64,000 nucleotides of DNA from UBA1189 sp045612925 (GCA_045612925.1 JAZKZX010000032.1:1-64000); one strand, 5' to 3'. Shown: positions 18,431 through 27,266, counted from the stretch's first letter. Program-made: numbers and translations. Notes: generated by a model not told the origin, from the sequence alone.

Positions 18431-19804
18431 ATGAAAACCATTTGTCTTTATTTTGAGATACATCAGATCGTTCATCTGAGAAGGTACCGTTTCTTTGACA
18501 TAGGTACCGACCACTACTACTACGATGACTATGCCAACGAGAGTAGCATTACCGACATTGCAGAGCGTTCATACGTGCCTGCCCTCACCACCCTGCTTGA
18601 CATGATCAAGACCAGCGGAGGTTACTTCAAAGTAGCCTTCTCGCTCTCAGGTGTAGGTCTCGAGCAGCTCGAGCGTTATGCACCTCAGGTAGTAGAGTTG
18701 TTGCAAGAGATCAACAAGACCGGCTGCTGCGAGTTCCTCGCCGAGCCCTACTCACATGGTCTCTCATCACTCGCCAACGAGGAGAGCTTCCGCAACGACG
18801 TCGACCGCATGTGCAAGAAGATCAAGCAACTCTTCGGCAAGACCCCCAAGGTATTCCGCAACTCAAGCTTGATCTACAGTGACGACATCGCTGCTCAGGT
18901 AGCAGCCATGGGCTTCAAGGGAGTGCTCACAGAGGGTGCTAAGCATATCCTCGGTTGGAAGAGTCCCCACTACCTCTACCACGCCAACACCAACCCCAAC
19001 CTCAAGGTGCTGCTCCGCGACTACAAGTTGTCTGACGACATCTCACTCCGTTTCTCTAACCCCTCATGGGATGCATATCCCTTGATGGCAGGCACCTATA
19101 CTGATTGGATTGCCGGCACACCTGCCGAGGAAGAGGTGATCAACATCTTCATGGAGCTTTCAGCGCTCGGTATCTTCCAGCCCTTGAGCTCAAACATCCT
19201 CGAGTTCTTCAAGGCATTGCCCGAATGTGCTCGTGAGCGTGGCATCACCTTCTCTACTCCGAGCGAGGTGATCAAGAACTACAAGTCAGTAGGTCCCGTT
19301 GATGTACCCTATCCCATGTCATGGGTCGACGAGGAGCGCGACATCAGCTCATGGTTGGGTAACACCATGCAGCGTGAGGCGTTCAACAAGCTCTATAGCG
19401 TAGCTGAGCGTGTCATCATGGGTCTTGACAAGCGTATCAAGCAAGACTGGGATTACCTGCAGGCCAGTGACAACTTCCGTTTCATGACCACCAAGGAGAA
19501 CAAGGTGGGTATGAACCGCGGTATCTACGACTCGCCCTACGATGCGTTCACCAACTATATGAATATCCTTGGCGACTTCATCAGCCGTGTCAACTCTCTC
19601 TATCCTATCGACATCGACAATGAAGAGCTCAACGCCCTTCTCACCACCATCAAGAACCAGGATGAAGAGATCGAGGCCTTGAATGCCGAGTTGGAGAAGA
19701 TCAAAGGTGTGGTTCCTGCTGAGGAGGCTAAGCCCAAGAAGGCCGCAGCCAAGAAGCCTGCTACCAAGAAGGCCAAGAAGGCCGAAGAGCCCAAGGCCGA
19801 GTAA
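18431..19804 (+). CDS. GH57 family alpha-glucan-active enzyme with a Lys/Ala-rich tail
   Basis: 457 residues. The N-terminus MKTICLYFEIHQIVHLRRY has the family's H-Q motif. GCCEFLAEPYSHGLSSL carries the catalytic-region Glu and VFRNSSLIYSDDIAAQVA the partner region. The C-terminal ~50 residues are a coiled coil (NQDEEIEALNAELEKIKG) then a lysine-alanine tail (KPKKAAAKKPATKKAKKA). GH57 enzymes are amylases, 4-alpha-glucanotransferases or branching enzymes; the operon says its substrate is glycogen. The tail may bind another component or nucleic acid. It is not part of the enzyme fold. Confidence 0.9.
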   Translation: MKTICLYFEIHQIVHLRRYRFFDIGTDHYYYDDYANESSITDIAERSYVPALTTLLDMIKTSGGYFKVAFSLSGVGLEQLERYAPQVVELLQEINKTGCCEFLAEPYSHGLSSLANEESFRNDVDRMCKKIKQLFGKTPKVFRNSSLIYSDDIAAQVAAMGFKGVLTEGAKHILGWKSPHYLYHANTNPNLKVLLRDYKLSDDISLRFSNPSWDAYPLMAGTYTDWIAGTPAEEEVINIFMELSALGIFQPLSSNILEFFKALPECARERGITFSTPSEVIKNYKSVGPVDVPYPMSWVDEERDISSWLGNTMQREAFNKLYSVAERVIMGLDKRIKQDWDYLQASDNFRFMTTKENKVGMNRGIYDSPYDAFTNYMNILGDFISRVNSLYPIDIDNEELNALLTTIKNQDEEIEALNAELEKIKGVVPAEEAKPKKAAAKKPATKKAKKAEEPKAE

Positions 19805-19837
19805 GCCCGACCACGCTTATTTGCGATAATATGTATG

Positions 19838-19871
19838 AAGAAGACCTGTGACCACAGTCATAGGTCTTCTT
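19838..19871 (+). terminator. Terminator of the glycogen operon
   Basis: AAGAAGACCT (19838-19847) and AGGTCTTCTT (19862-19871) form a 10-bp stem, followed by TTTATTT. Confidence 0.85.
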
Positions 19872-19874
19872 TTA

Positions 19875-19906
19875 TTTGCATATCCGTCAAGATTGCATTA
19901 ATTTTG
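19875..19906 (+). promoter_or_regulatory. Promoter of the glucosaminidase gene
   Basis: TTTG (19875-19878), a 20-bp spacer, TAATTTTG (19899-19906). Near-ideal Bacteroidota promoter directly after the glycogen terminator. Confidence 0.75.
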
Positions 19907-19936
19907 TGCACATAAAAAAAACGACCCATCCAGTAT

Positions 19937-20809
19937 ATGAGACGACGAATAATCTGTATGGCAGCCATGCTGCTGATGTGCTTGTCTATGGTAGCACAGC
20001 ACGATGACTATATCGCCTATATCAATCAGTACAAAGACATTGCCATCGAGCAGATGCGCAAGTACCGCATCCCCGCCAGCATCACATTGGCACAGGGTTT
20101 GTTAGAGTCGGCAGCAGGCAAGAGCGAGTTGGCTCGCGAGTCGAACAACCACTTTGGCATCAAGTGCCATGCCACCTGGGACGGTAAGCGCACCTACCAC
20201 GATGACGACGAGCAAGGCGAGTGTTTCCGTGTATACAAGAGTGTGCGCGACTCTTACGAAGACCACTCCCTCTTCCTCTCCACTGGCAGTCGTTATGCCT
20301 TCCTGTTCAAGTTTGTCGAGACCGACTATGAGAATTGGGCTCGTGGGCTCAAGCGTGCTGGCTATGCCACCAGTCCCACCTATGCCGAGAAGCTCATCGA
20401 GCTCATCGAGCGTTACGACCTTGACCGTTTCGACCGTGTGCAAGGCAGTAAGTCCCGCTATTTAGGTCCCCACACCCCCTACCTTGCCAACGACCTCGTA
20501 TACATCGTTGCTCGCCAGGGCGACACCATGCTCTCCATAGCAGAGGAGTTTGGCATTCCCAAGCGCAAGCTCATCAGCTACAACGACCTCTACCGCGGCT
20601 ATGTGCCCGTGAAGGGCGACATCATCTACCTTGCCCGTAAGCACCGCAAGGCGCAGAAGCCACATACCCAACATATCGTAGGCGATGGTGAGAGCATGCA
20701 CATGATATCCCAGAAGTATGCCGTCCGTCTCGACCGCCTGTACCGCATGAACCACGCCACCCCCGACACCTATGCCCCCATGATCGGCGATATCATAAAG
20801 CTCCGTTGA
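19937..20809 (+). CDS. Exported N-acetylglucosaminidase (GH73) with two LysM domains
   Basis: 290 residues. The signal peptide is MRRRIICMAAMLLMCLSMVA. The glucosaminidase domain (about 25-160) has the family core ITLAQGLLESAAGKSELA and NHFGIKCHATW with the catalytic Glu in the first part. Two LysM repeats follow (about 182-235 and 242-290: GDTMLSIAEEFGIP and GESMHMISQKYAV). It should cut the glycan strand of peptidoglycan in the periplasm while LysM holds it on the wall. The next gene begins 1 bp after its stop. Confidence 0.92.
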   Translation: MRRRIICMAAMLLMCLSMVAQHDDYIAYINQYKDIAIEQMRKYRIPASITLAQGLLESAAGKSELARESNNHFGIKCHATWDGKRTYHDDDEQGECFRVYKSVRDSYEDHSLFLSTGSRYAFLFKFVETDYENWARGLKRAGYATSPTYAEKLIELIERYDLDRFDRVQGSKSRYLGPHTPYLANDLVYIVARQGDTMLSIAEEFGIPKRKLISYNDLYRGYVPVKGDIIYLARKHRKAQKPHTQHIVGDGESMHMISQKYAVRLDRLYRMNHATPDTYAPMIGDIIKLR

Positions 20810-20810
20810 C

Positions 20811-21740
20811 ATGTCCACCCCACCCCTTTACCATGACTTTGCCACCTTTCTGAGCCGCTACTTCGACGGCAAGGTGCAGAAGATCTCCATCCATGCCGGT
20901 TTCAGTTGTCCCAACCGTGATGGCTCGAAGGGTACGGGAGGGTGCACCTATTGCAACAATCAGACCTTCAACCCCGACTACTGCGATCCCCACCTCGGCA
21001 TACGCCGTCAGTTGGAAGAGGGTATCAGTTTCTTTTCGCGCAAGTACCCCACGATGCGCTATCTCGCCTACTTCCAGGCCTATACCAACACCTACGGTGA
21101 GCTATGCCAGCTTCAGTCCATGTATGAAGAAGCCTTATCTGTCGAAGGCGTCGTAGGCATAGTCATCGGCACCCGTCCCGACTGCATGCCCCCTTCCCTG
21201 CTCGACTACCTCGAGGAGCTCTCACGCCGCACCTTCGTGATGGTCGAGTATGGTATCGAGAGCGCCAATGACGCCACGCTCCTCCGCATCAATCGTGGTC
21301 ACGACTTTGCCACTGCTGTCGATGCCATCTGCCGCACCCATGCACGAGGCATCCTTGTTGGAGGGCATCTCATCCTCGGTCTTCCGGGCGAAGATCATGC
21401 CGAGCTCATGCGCCAGGCCGATATCCTCGCCGCACTCCCTCTCGACATGATCAAGCTCCACCAGCTACAGCTCATCCGCGGCACCCGCATGGCCCGCGAG
21501 TATGCCGAGCATCCCGAGGAGTTTCACCTATATACAGTAGACGAGTATATCGACCTTGCCATCGACTACATCGAGCGCCTCCCCTCGACGATGGTCGTAG
21601 AGCGTTTCATCTCACAGTCGCCCCGCTCGCTGCTCATCGCCCCCGACTGGGGCATGAAGAACTACCAGTTTGTCGACCGTCTCCGCCACCGCATGCAAGA
21701 GCGTCATACCTGGCAAGGCCGCCTGTATGAATCGAAGTAA
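20811..21740 (+). CDS. TIGR01212-type radical SAM protein (YhcC-like)
   Basis: 309 residues. Cluster motif FSCPNRDGSKGTGGCTYCNN, with Cys33, Cys45 and Cys48 in the family's unusual spacing for the 4Fe-4S/SAM site. VEYGIESANDATL and HLILGLPGEDH match the radical-SAM barrel. The substrate of this family is unknown. It is tightly coupled to the glucosaminidase gene (1-bp gap). The convergent gap to fetB holds a small AAGGTC/GACCTT hairpin at 21756-21772. Confidence 0.9.
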   Translation: MSTPPLYHDFATFLSRYFDGKVQKISIHAGFSCPNRDGSKGTGGCTYCNNQTFNPDYCDPHLGIRRQLEEGISFFSRKYPTMRYLAYFQAYTNTYGELCQLQSMYEEALSVEGVVGIVIGTRPDCMPPSLLDYLEELSRRTFVMVEYGIESANDATLLRINRGHDFATAVDAICRTHARGILVGGHLILGLPGEDHAELMRQADILAALPLDMIKLHQLQLIRGTRMAREYAEHPEEFHLYTVDEYIDLAIDYIERLPSTMVVERFISQSPRSLLIAPDWGMKNYQFVDRLRHRMQERHTWQGRLYESK

Positions 21741-21770
21741 GAATATCTCTGCTAAAAGGTCCCGAAGACC

Positions 21771-22544
21771 TTAAAGTATCATCCTTCCATACCCGTCGAA
21801 AGCCTTCTTCACCGATAGTCGGATGGCGATAATCAGCGACAACATAGAAGCCGACATGGTGATGATGACAATCATGATCTGGTACTTGATAGCCACATCA
21901 GGAGAGCTGCCACCGAGTATCTGACCTATCATCGTGCCAGGTAGCGACACCAGTCCCATCACTGCCATGTTGGCTATCGTGGGGCTGAACGACTTAGCTA
22001 TCGCCTGCCGTATGAAAGGCACCAGTGCCTCGCCCTGAGAGGCTCCATTGCCCAAGAGGAAGTAGTAGAGGTTCTGTTCTCTCCTCAGCGAAGTATAGAA
22101 GGTACCCACAGCAATCACATTCACCGTGAGCATATTGCCCAAAAGTATCCCCATGATAGGGATAAAATACTGTGCGCTGAAGATATTGTTGAGCTGCAAT
22201 ACGATGCCCAGGAAGTAGAGCCCCACCAGCATGCTTGCCACCACGAATCCCACCACGAGCGGCATCATCAGCACCCCTCGCTTCACCTTGGTGCGTGTCA
22301 CCGCTGTCTGAGCGGCTATAAAGACCATGATGACTACCCACAGGAGGTTTACCCAGGGGTTGTTCCACTCGAAGAGGTATCGCAGGTACACCCCGATGAA
22401 GAGCATCTGCACTACCATGCGCACGGCAGCTATGCAGAATCCCTTGAGCAGTCCTGTCTCGTAGCGCCACAGGTAGTATATAGGTACCAGCAGTAGGAGG
22501 AGTCCCACTCCGAGGTAGAGATACGATATATCTATTGATGCCAT
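21771..22544 (-). CDS. fetB: FetB-like ABC transporter permease (UPF0014)
   Basis: 257 residues from ATG 22544 (MASIDISYLYLGVGLLLLL); the longer frame from 22697 only reads back through the fetA gene. About seven membrane segments are visible. The family motif region is the GNMLTVNVIAVGTFYTSLRR stretch and the LPGTMIGQILGGSSP loop. In E. coli FetAB exports iron and protects from peroxide stress. It lies 7 bp behind the ATPase gene. Confidence 0.9.
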   Translation of the reverse strand: MASIDISYLYLGVGLLLLLVPIYYLWRYETGLLKGFCIAAVRMVVQMLFIGVYLRYLFEWNNPWVNLLWVVIMVFIAAQTAVTRTKVKRGVLMMPLVVGFVVASMLVGLYFLGIVLQLNNIFSAQYFIPIMGILLGNMLTVNVIAVGTFYTSLRREQNLYYFLLGNGASQGEALVPFIRQAIAKSFSPTIANMAVMGLVSLPGTMIGQILGGSSPDVAIKYQIMIVIITMSASMLSLIIAIRLSVKKAFDGYGRMIL

Positions 22545-22551
22545 ATCCTTA

Positions 22552-23172
22552 TTATAGTTTGATGATTGCCGTACCCTGTGCCGCCACCGCTGCGTCGTGC
22601 GACACGGCCACGATGGTCTTCCCCTCGCGTTGTTGCTCGGCGAGGAAGTCCAGCACATAGTCTCTCGCCACCTTGTCGAGCGCCGATGTAGGCTCATCGA
22701 GTAGCCACAGCTCCCTGTCGAGCAGTGCCAGAGCCGCCAACATGAGTCGCTGTCGCTGTCCGCCCGACATCTCTGTCATCCGCTTGTCGAGCAGCTCCTC
22801 ATCGAGTCCTAATCGCTCCATGTTACTGCGCAGCGCTACCATGGTATGTTGTGTATACTTGAGTCCTCCTATCTTGAGCAGCTGCCTCACGGTGTCGTCT
22901 ACGGTGTCGTAGGGCAGTGCGAGGTCTTGTGGCAGGTAGGCCACACGTTTGCGTATGGCAGCACACGAATGTTCGTCCAAGAGGTCTCCCCCTACCCTTA
23001 CGGTACCTTCGATAAGCGGTGTGATACCGATGAAGCACTTCAGCAGCGAAGTCTTGCCGCAGCCCGAGGGGCCAACGATGCACACGAAAGCTCCCCGCTC
23101 AATATGGCAGGCGAAGCGGTCGAGCACATGCTCGTCACCAAAGTGTATCGATATATTATCAGCTTGCAGCAT
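22552..23172 (-). CDS. fetA: FetA-like ABC transporter ATP-binding protein
   Basis: 206 residues. Walker A GPSGCGKT (34-41), signature MSGGQRQRLML, Walker B LWLLDEPTSALD and the switch His region VAVSHDAAVA are all intact. It is one half-size cassette, the partner of the FetB permease immediately downstream, and would drive metal (probably iron) export. Confidence 0.9.
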   Translation of the reverse strand: MLQADNISIHFGDEHVLDRFACHIERGAFVCIVGPSGCGKTSLLKCFIGITPLIEGTVRVGGDLLDEHSCAAIRKRVAYLPQDLALPYDTVDDTVRQLLKIGGLKYTQHTMVALRSNMERLGLDEELLDKRMTEMSGGQRQRLMLAALALLDRELWLLDEPTSALDKVARDYVLDFLAEQQREGKTIVAVSHDAAVAAQGTAIIKL

Positions 23173-23195
23173 CAGACATTATGGCTTACGGCATA

Positions 23196-23227
23196 CAAAA
23201 ATACGATTTTTTGAGCAAGCGCACAAA
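23196..23227 (-). promoter_or_regulatory. Promoter of fetAB
   Basis: Minus strand TTTG (23227-23224), a 20-bp spacer and TATTTTTG (23203-23196), about 24 bp ahead of the fetA start. Confidence 0.7.
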
Positions 23228-23301
23228 TATTACTTGGAAATAAGCGGCTCAGCCACGACTCCTGCAATGAGCGGGACTCTTCATCGTGCCATGAATATGA
23301 T

Positions 23302-23518
23302 TTCGTGTATTCTGCGTATTTCGTGTGAGACGGATATCCGCGAGGTGAGATAGCGAGGGAGGAGTGACTCGCTGGCTGTGTTCCTAGTGGATTCAGTTAG
23401 AGGAAACTAAAAAATAAAAGGTGCGCCATAGACGCACCTTTTATCTGTATAATCCTCACGGTTGGAGGAGGAGGGGGAGGCCCCACTCTTACTCTTCGCC
23501 TGGGGCCCAGAGGTTGCC
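23302..23518 (-). repeat. Shared 3' tail, copy 1: broken end of the 59-aa gene plus terminator
   Basis: Copy 1 of a block that recurs at 25216-25453 and, in part, at 27267-27450. Read on the minus strand it holds the last 11 codons of the 27404-27583 gene (GNLWAPGEE and stop, stop at 23489-23491), a GC-rich 3' stretch and a terminator hairpin (23416-23442, AAAAGGTGCG/CGCACCTTTT). Beyond the hairpin comes a tail ending in the TTTCGTGTATTCTGCG module. The coding remnant has no start. The block lies just downstream of the first ATPase and fills most of the 23173-23528 gap. Confidence 0.85.
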
Positions 23519-23528
23519 ATCCTGTGTA

Positions 23529-23565
23529 AGTCGGGATTTTCTGCAAATTTACAATAAATCCCGAA
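23529..23565. repeat. 37-bp direct repeat, left copy
   Basis: Identical over 37 bp to 24849-24885. Internally palindromic: TCGGGATTT at one end and AAATCCCGA at the other. This copy begins 3 bp past the stop codon of the ATPase gene. The pair brackets that gene exactly. Confidence 0.9.
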
Positions 23566-23568
23566 TAT

Positions 23569-24840
23569 TTATTTGAGAATATCCGTATTCTGTAGAAATT
23601 GAAAGAGCCCCATTATAATAATTCCGTCTTCATTGGTATATGTAGCGATGTCATCACCCACTATAACAATCTTTTGAAAGGAGTCACTTATCTTTTTCAG
23701 AGACTTAAATTCCTGTTCCCGTTTTTCTTCAGTAGGCAATGCGTATGCAGACTGTATATAATATTTATCAATACCGTTTGTTGCAATAAAATCAACTTCA
23801 TATTGAATATACTCAGACTTCCCTTGGCGCATCTCGCGAGCCTCTACCATACCCACATCTACCATATAATCTCTTGCACGGAGTTCATTGTAGATTATGT
23901 TCTCCATTATATGAGTAATTTCTTGTTGACGGAAGTTTAATCTTGCATTTCTTATTCCTATATCAACACAATAATACTTTTTGAATGATTTATAGTATTC
24001 CTTTCCCTTTATATTGTATCGTTGTGCGCCTTCAAAAAGGAACGAATCGCATATATAGTCAAGGTATTTCTTTACCGTTTCTTCATCTATTTTAATATTT
24101 CTAATGCTTTTAAGCGAATTGGCCATTTTCCCTGGATTAGAAAGAGAGCCAATAGATGAGCATAGTCCATCCGCTAATGCTTCCAACGCTGTCTCATTTT
24201 CAATAGTATATCGGTCTCTTATATCTGTCATATAGGTCTTCTTCCAAAGGTCCTGTAGATATGCAGCTTTTTGTAATTTTGTCTTTCTGCGGAGCAGTCC
24301 TGGCATGCCTCCATAAGTATAATATTCTTGCCACAAGTCCCTTAGATTTTCCGTACGCCCTGTACAGAACTCCTTAAATGAAAGAGGATTGCATCTAATT
24401 TCATGTCCTCTATCCCGAAAGATTGTACTAATTTCTTTTGATAGTAATTTTGCATTACTTCCAGTAACATACACATCTATGTTCTCCTTATTGCGAAGAC
24501 CATTGACCAGCTTCTCGAATCCATCAACTTCTTGTATTTCGTCAAGCATCACATAATATGTCTGCGATGGATCTACAATTCTGCCATAGAGGTAGGCTTT
24601 TAATTTTTCTTTATCTACCAATTCGCTTTGGTTCTCTTCGTCATCAAGATCAAAAGAGACGATGATAATATTTTCTTCGGGCACACCATCCGAAATCAAG
24701 TAATCTTTATATAATCGAGTGAGCAGCCACGATTTTCCACATCGCCTTGGGCCTGTTACAACCTTTACATCTCCATTCAGTCTACTATCAATAAGTTTCT
24801 GAAGATAAAGGTCTCTTTGGATATATTTTCCCATGTTCAT
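23569..24840 (-). CDS. AAA+ ATPase with C-terminal DUF4143 domain (module 1)
   Basis: 423 residues. Walker A GPRRCGKSW (30-38), Walker B YYVMLDEIQEV (D100-E101), sensor VYVTGSNAKLL and a helical middle part. The C-terminal DUF4143 domain (nuclease-like fold) has QYEVDFIATNG followed by YYIQSAY, where many relatives have an E-x-K, so a nuclease site is doubtful. Codon use is clearly more AT-rich than the flanks, suggesting transfer. These ATPases are common and variable in gut Bacteroidales and their role is not known. The gene is bracketed by 37-bp direct repeats, and its stop is followed by the shared 3' tail. Confidence 0.9.
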   Translation of the reverse strand: MNMGKYIQRDLYLQKLIDSRLNGDVKVVTGPRRCGKSWLLTRLYKDYLISDGVPEENIIIVSFDLDDEENQSELVDKEKLKAYLYGRIVDPSQTYYVMLDEIQEVDGFEKLVNGLRNKENIDVYVTGSNAKLLSKEISTIFRDRGHEIRCNPLSFKEFCTGRTENLRDLWQEYYTYGGMPGLLRRKTKLQKAAYLQDLWKKTYMTDIRDRYTIENETALEALADGLCSSIGSLSNPGKMANSLKSIRNIKIDEETVKKYLDYICDSFLFEGAQRYNIKGKEYYKSFKKYYCVDIGIRNARLNFRQQEITHIMENIIYNELRARDYMVDVGMVEAREMRQGKSEYIQYEVDFIATNGIDKYYIQSAYALPTEEKREQEFKSLKKISDSFQKIVIVGDDIATYTNEDGIIIMGLFQFLQNTDILK

Positions 24841-24848
24841 ATATTATT

Positions 24849-24885
24849 AGTCGGGATTTTCTGCAAATTTACAATAAATCCCGAA
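24849..24885. repeat. 37-bp direct repeat, right copy, carrying the ATPase promoter
   Basis: Same 37 bp as 23529-23565. On the minus strand it contains TAAATTTG (24872-24865 region), a -7 element for the ATPase gene that starts at 24840. The palindromic ends could also be an operator. Confidence 0.85.
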
Positions 24886-25215
24886 AAGCCACAAAGGAAT
24901 GGGGGAAAAAGACAAAATTCGCAGAATTCTTTCTCGCGGAGTGATATCATCTCACACAAAAAGCACGAAACACACAAAATTCTTTCTCGCGGAGCGTTTT
25001 ATATGTCTCCCACAGACCGCGCAGACTGACACAGAAATCTTTCTCACGGAGTGTATTGTTGTCCACGAATTGACACGGATTTTCACGAATTAACGCATTG
25101 CTCCGCTCGCGTAGTCGGCTATGATGCCGAGTGTTAGCAGTCCGAAGGGAAGCACAAGCGAAGCGAGTGCGTATTGGTGCAGATTAGTGAGGATTAGTGG
25201 TTTAAATAAAGATTA
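24886..25215 (+). repeat. Noncoding repeat block: CGGAGCG motifs and the CACGAATT module
   Basis: No gene seen. Two TTCTTTCTCGCGGAG units (about 24928 and 24980) and TTTCTCACGGAGTG (25040) are followed by the module that begins ACGAATTGACACGG and continues through CGCTCGCGTAGTCGG to GGTTTAAATAAA. Near copies lie at 33093-33200, 33426-33634, 37861-38030 and 38815-39028, all in the same orientation. Confidence 0.8.
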
Positions 25216-25453
25216 TTTCGTGTATTCTGCGTATTTCGTGTGAGACAGATATCCGCGAGGTGAGATAGCGAGGGCGGAGTGAGTCGCTGGCTGTGTTCCT
25301 GGTGGCCTCAATTAGAGGAAACTAAAAAAAATAAAAGGTGCGCCATAGACGCACCTTTTATCTGTATAATCCTCACGGTTGGAGGAGGAGGGGTAGGCCC
25401 CACTCTTACTCTTCGCCTGGGGCCCAGAGGTTGCCCCACTCGCCGCGACGATT
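25216..25453 (-). repeat. Shared 3' tail, copy 2
   Basis: Second copy of the tail, with the terminator hairpin at 25333-25359. On the minus strand the coding remnant is longer than in copy 1 (RRGEWGNLWAPGEE, stop) and is cut by an in-frame TAA just upstream. It lies 22 bp past the stop of the second ATPase. Confidence 0.85.
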
Positions 25454-25474
25454 TTAATTACATTAGGGGGGGGA

Positions 25475-26824
25475 TTATAGTCCGGTTAAATCCAACTTGA
25501 ACTGCAGATTGACCGTTTGTTCTTTATGAATGAACATCGTCATATAGATGGGCGCATATACCACCTTCCCATTTACAGTCAGGTTATCATTACACAACAC
25601 TATCGCCTCAGGTATCGTATATTCTGGGCAGTCAAGGATGTTATTCAGTGCGCGATGTCTTGCATAATCTTTGCCCGACTTCACCTCTATCGGAAATACA
25701 TTTCCTTGCCGCTCTACTACGAAATCAACCTCACCCATTCTTTTACTATTATAATAATATAGGTTCTCGAATCCGTGAGCAAGCAATTCTTGCGCTACTA
25801 CACTTTCGTATACAGCACCGTTGTTAACGGCATCATCTCCTGTTAAGATTTTTAGTTGTATTCCATCAGAATACTGGCACGCCAATAACCCGACATCATT
25901 TGCGAACAGTTTAAATAGGTTTCTCGTACTTGCCAACATTAGTGGTGACTTGGGTTCCTCTATGTTAAAGGTCGGGATTGCTACCCCCGCATCTTTAAGC
26001 CAAAGGAACTCATTTTGATACATTTCTGCTCTCGCCCTTTTGTTTAGACTTTTGATAAAGAAACGCTTACTCTTAGCATTCAGTTCTGAAGGGATCAGGT
26101 CAAATACCTCCTTTATTTTCAGTTGTCTTTCGTTATCATATTGTGATATGTCAGCTCTATATAGTCTAACAATTTCGCGCTGGCTATCTATTACCTCTTG
26201 CATATTGTTATTTGCTTTATAAGCCATGACAGCCGCTGGCATACCACCAACGATTAAGTATAGCCTAAAGACCTCTATCATCTTCTTGTGTACGAAGTCG
26301 TCAACCTTCTCCCGTTTTTCCCAGGCATTCTTTAGTGTTTCAATAATCTCTCTTTTCACACCTACTGCCCACATGAACTCTTCCAGATCTAAGGGAAACA
26401 TATACTTGATATCCATATACCCCACTGGTACAGACCTCAAATTATTCAATTCTACTCCTAAGAGTGAACCGCTCATGATATACCTATACCTTCCGTCATC
26501 TACAAGGAATTTTATTGCAGTAACTATTTCAGGGCATCTCTGCACTTCATCAAAGAACACCAGCGTTTCACCTTTTATCAGAGGTTTATCTGTAAAAGCC
26601 GACAATCTTAGTAGGATATCGTCACAGTTCCTTGCGTTAGAGAATATGCCTATAGCCTCTGGCGACTCTACAAAGTTTATTTCAACCAAGTGTTTAAAGT
26701 TCTCTTTAGCAAATTGCCTAATAGAGTAGGTTTTACCTATCTGACGAGCTCCGGCAAGGAGTAGAGCTCCCTTGTTCACCTCATAGAAGTGCTTTAGATA
26801 CTCTGAAATCTTTCTTTCCAACAT
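25475..26824 (-). CDS. AAA+ ATPase with C-terminal DUF4143/PD-(D/E)XK-like domain (module 2)
   Basis: 449 residues from ATG 26824 (MLERKISEYLKHFYEV). The frame is open to 26920, but that part is only a translated DNA repeat (three WKNAE units). Walker A GARQIGKT (25-32), Walker B TLVFFDEVQRCP (D92-E93), sensor YIMSGSLLGV. The C-terminal domain has GEVDFVVERQGNVFPIEVKSG, the D...E-x-K pattern of a nuclease fold, intact here unlike in module 1. AT-rich relative to the flanks. Related to, but not a recent copy of, the 23569 gene. Function of the family is unknown. Confidence 0.9.
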   Translation of the reverse strand: MLERKISEYLKHFYEVNKGALLLAGARQIGKTYSIRQFAKENFKHLVEINFVESPEAIGIFSNARNCDDILLRLSAFTDKPLIKGETLVFFDEVQRCPEIVTAIKFLVDDGRYRYIMSGSLLGVELNNLRSVPVGYMDIKYMFPLDLEEFMWAVGVKREIIETLKNAWEKREKVDDFVHKKMIEVFRLYLIVGGMPAAVMAYKANNNMQEVIDSQREIVRLYRADISQYDNERQLKIKEVFDLIPSELNAKSKRFFIKSLNKRARAEMYQNEFLWLKDAGVAIPTFNIEEPKSPLMLASTRNLFKLFANDVGLLACQYSDGIQLKILTGDDAVNNGAVYESVVAQELLAHGFENLYYYNSKRMGEVDFVVERQGNVFPIEVKSGKDYARHRALNNILDCPEYTIPEAIVLCNDNLTVNGKVVYAPIYMTMFIHKEQTVNLQFKLDLTGL

Positions 26825-26831
26825 GGCTTCT

Positions 26832-26908
26832 GCATTTTTCCAGAGCAAAAATAGGCTATTTTCAGCATTTTTCCAAAGAGAAAATGACATATTTTCCGCA
26901 TTTTTCCA
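26832..26908 (-). repeat. Three GCATTTTTCCA repeats at exact 33-bp spacing upstream of ATPase 2
   Basis: The 11-mer lies at 26832-26842, 26865-26875 and 26898-26908. Flanking bases are also similar (TGGAAAAATGC then GAAAA on the coding strand). The period is a multiple of three, so the frame stays open, but the -7-like CAAATACA at about 26918-26925 suggests this is leader RNA or operator DNA. Confidence 0.8.
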
Positions 26909-26989
26909 ATAAAGCATCAAATACAGTGTATATCATACATTCAATCCCCTTGGCGTGCCAGCCGCCAAGCGAGGGCAGAGCGACTCGCG

Positions 26990-27266
26990 GAAACATGTCT
27001 AAGTTCTTGTTTAAGTTCGTGTTGATTTATTCTCAACATGCTGATTTTTTGTTTTTCAACACGATTGCACTGAACTTAAACTGTTTCTTTTCTCGCGGAG
27101 CGGCCATCCGGATGATCAGCAAGAGCGTAGCAACTTGCAAAAACATGTCTAAGTTCTTGTTTAAGTTCATGTTGACTTATTATCTACGCGTTGATTATTG
27201 TTTTTCAACACGATTGCACTGAACTTAAACTGTTTCTTTTCTCGCGGAGCGGGCATCCGGATGGCC
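26990..27266 (+). repeat. Tandem pair of the AACATGTCTAAGTTC module
   Basis: Two copies, 26990-27118 and 27139-27266, about 149 bp apart. Each has AACATGTCTAAGTTCTTG, GTTTTTCAACACGATTGC, TGAACTTAAACTG and ends TTTTCTCGCGGAGCG. The same module occurs at 36101-36296 and in fragments at 33243-33303 (inverted), 34258-34280 and 34540-34580. No gene is seen between 26909 and 27403. Confidence 0.85.

Noticed and set aside
26825..26920. 32-residue N-terminal extension of ATPase 2 with three WKNAE units
   Set aside because: The residues only translate the 33-bp DNA repeat; the ATPase fold starts at 26824. Kept as a regulatory repeat.
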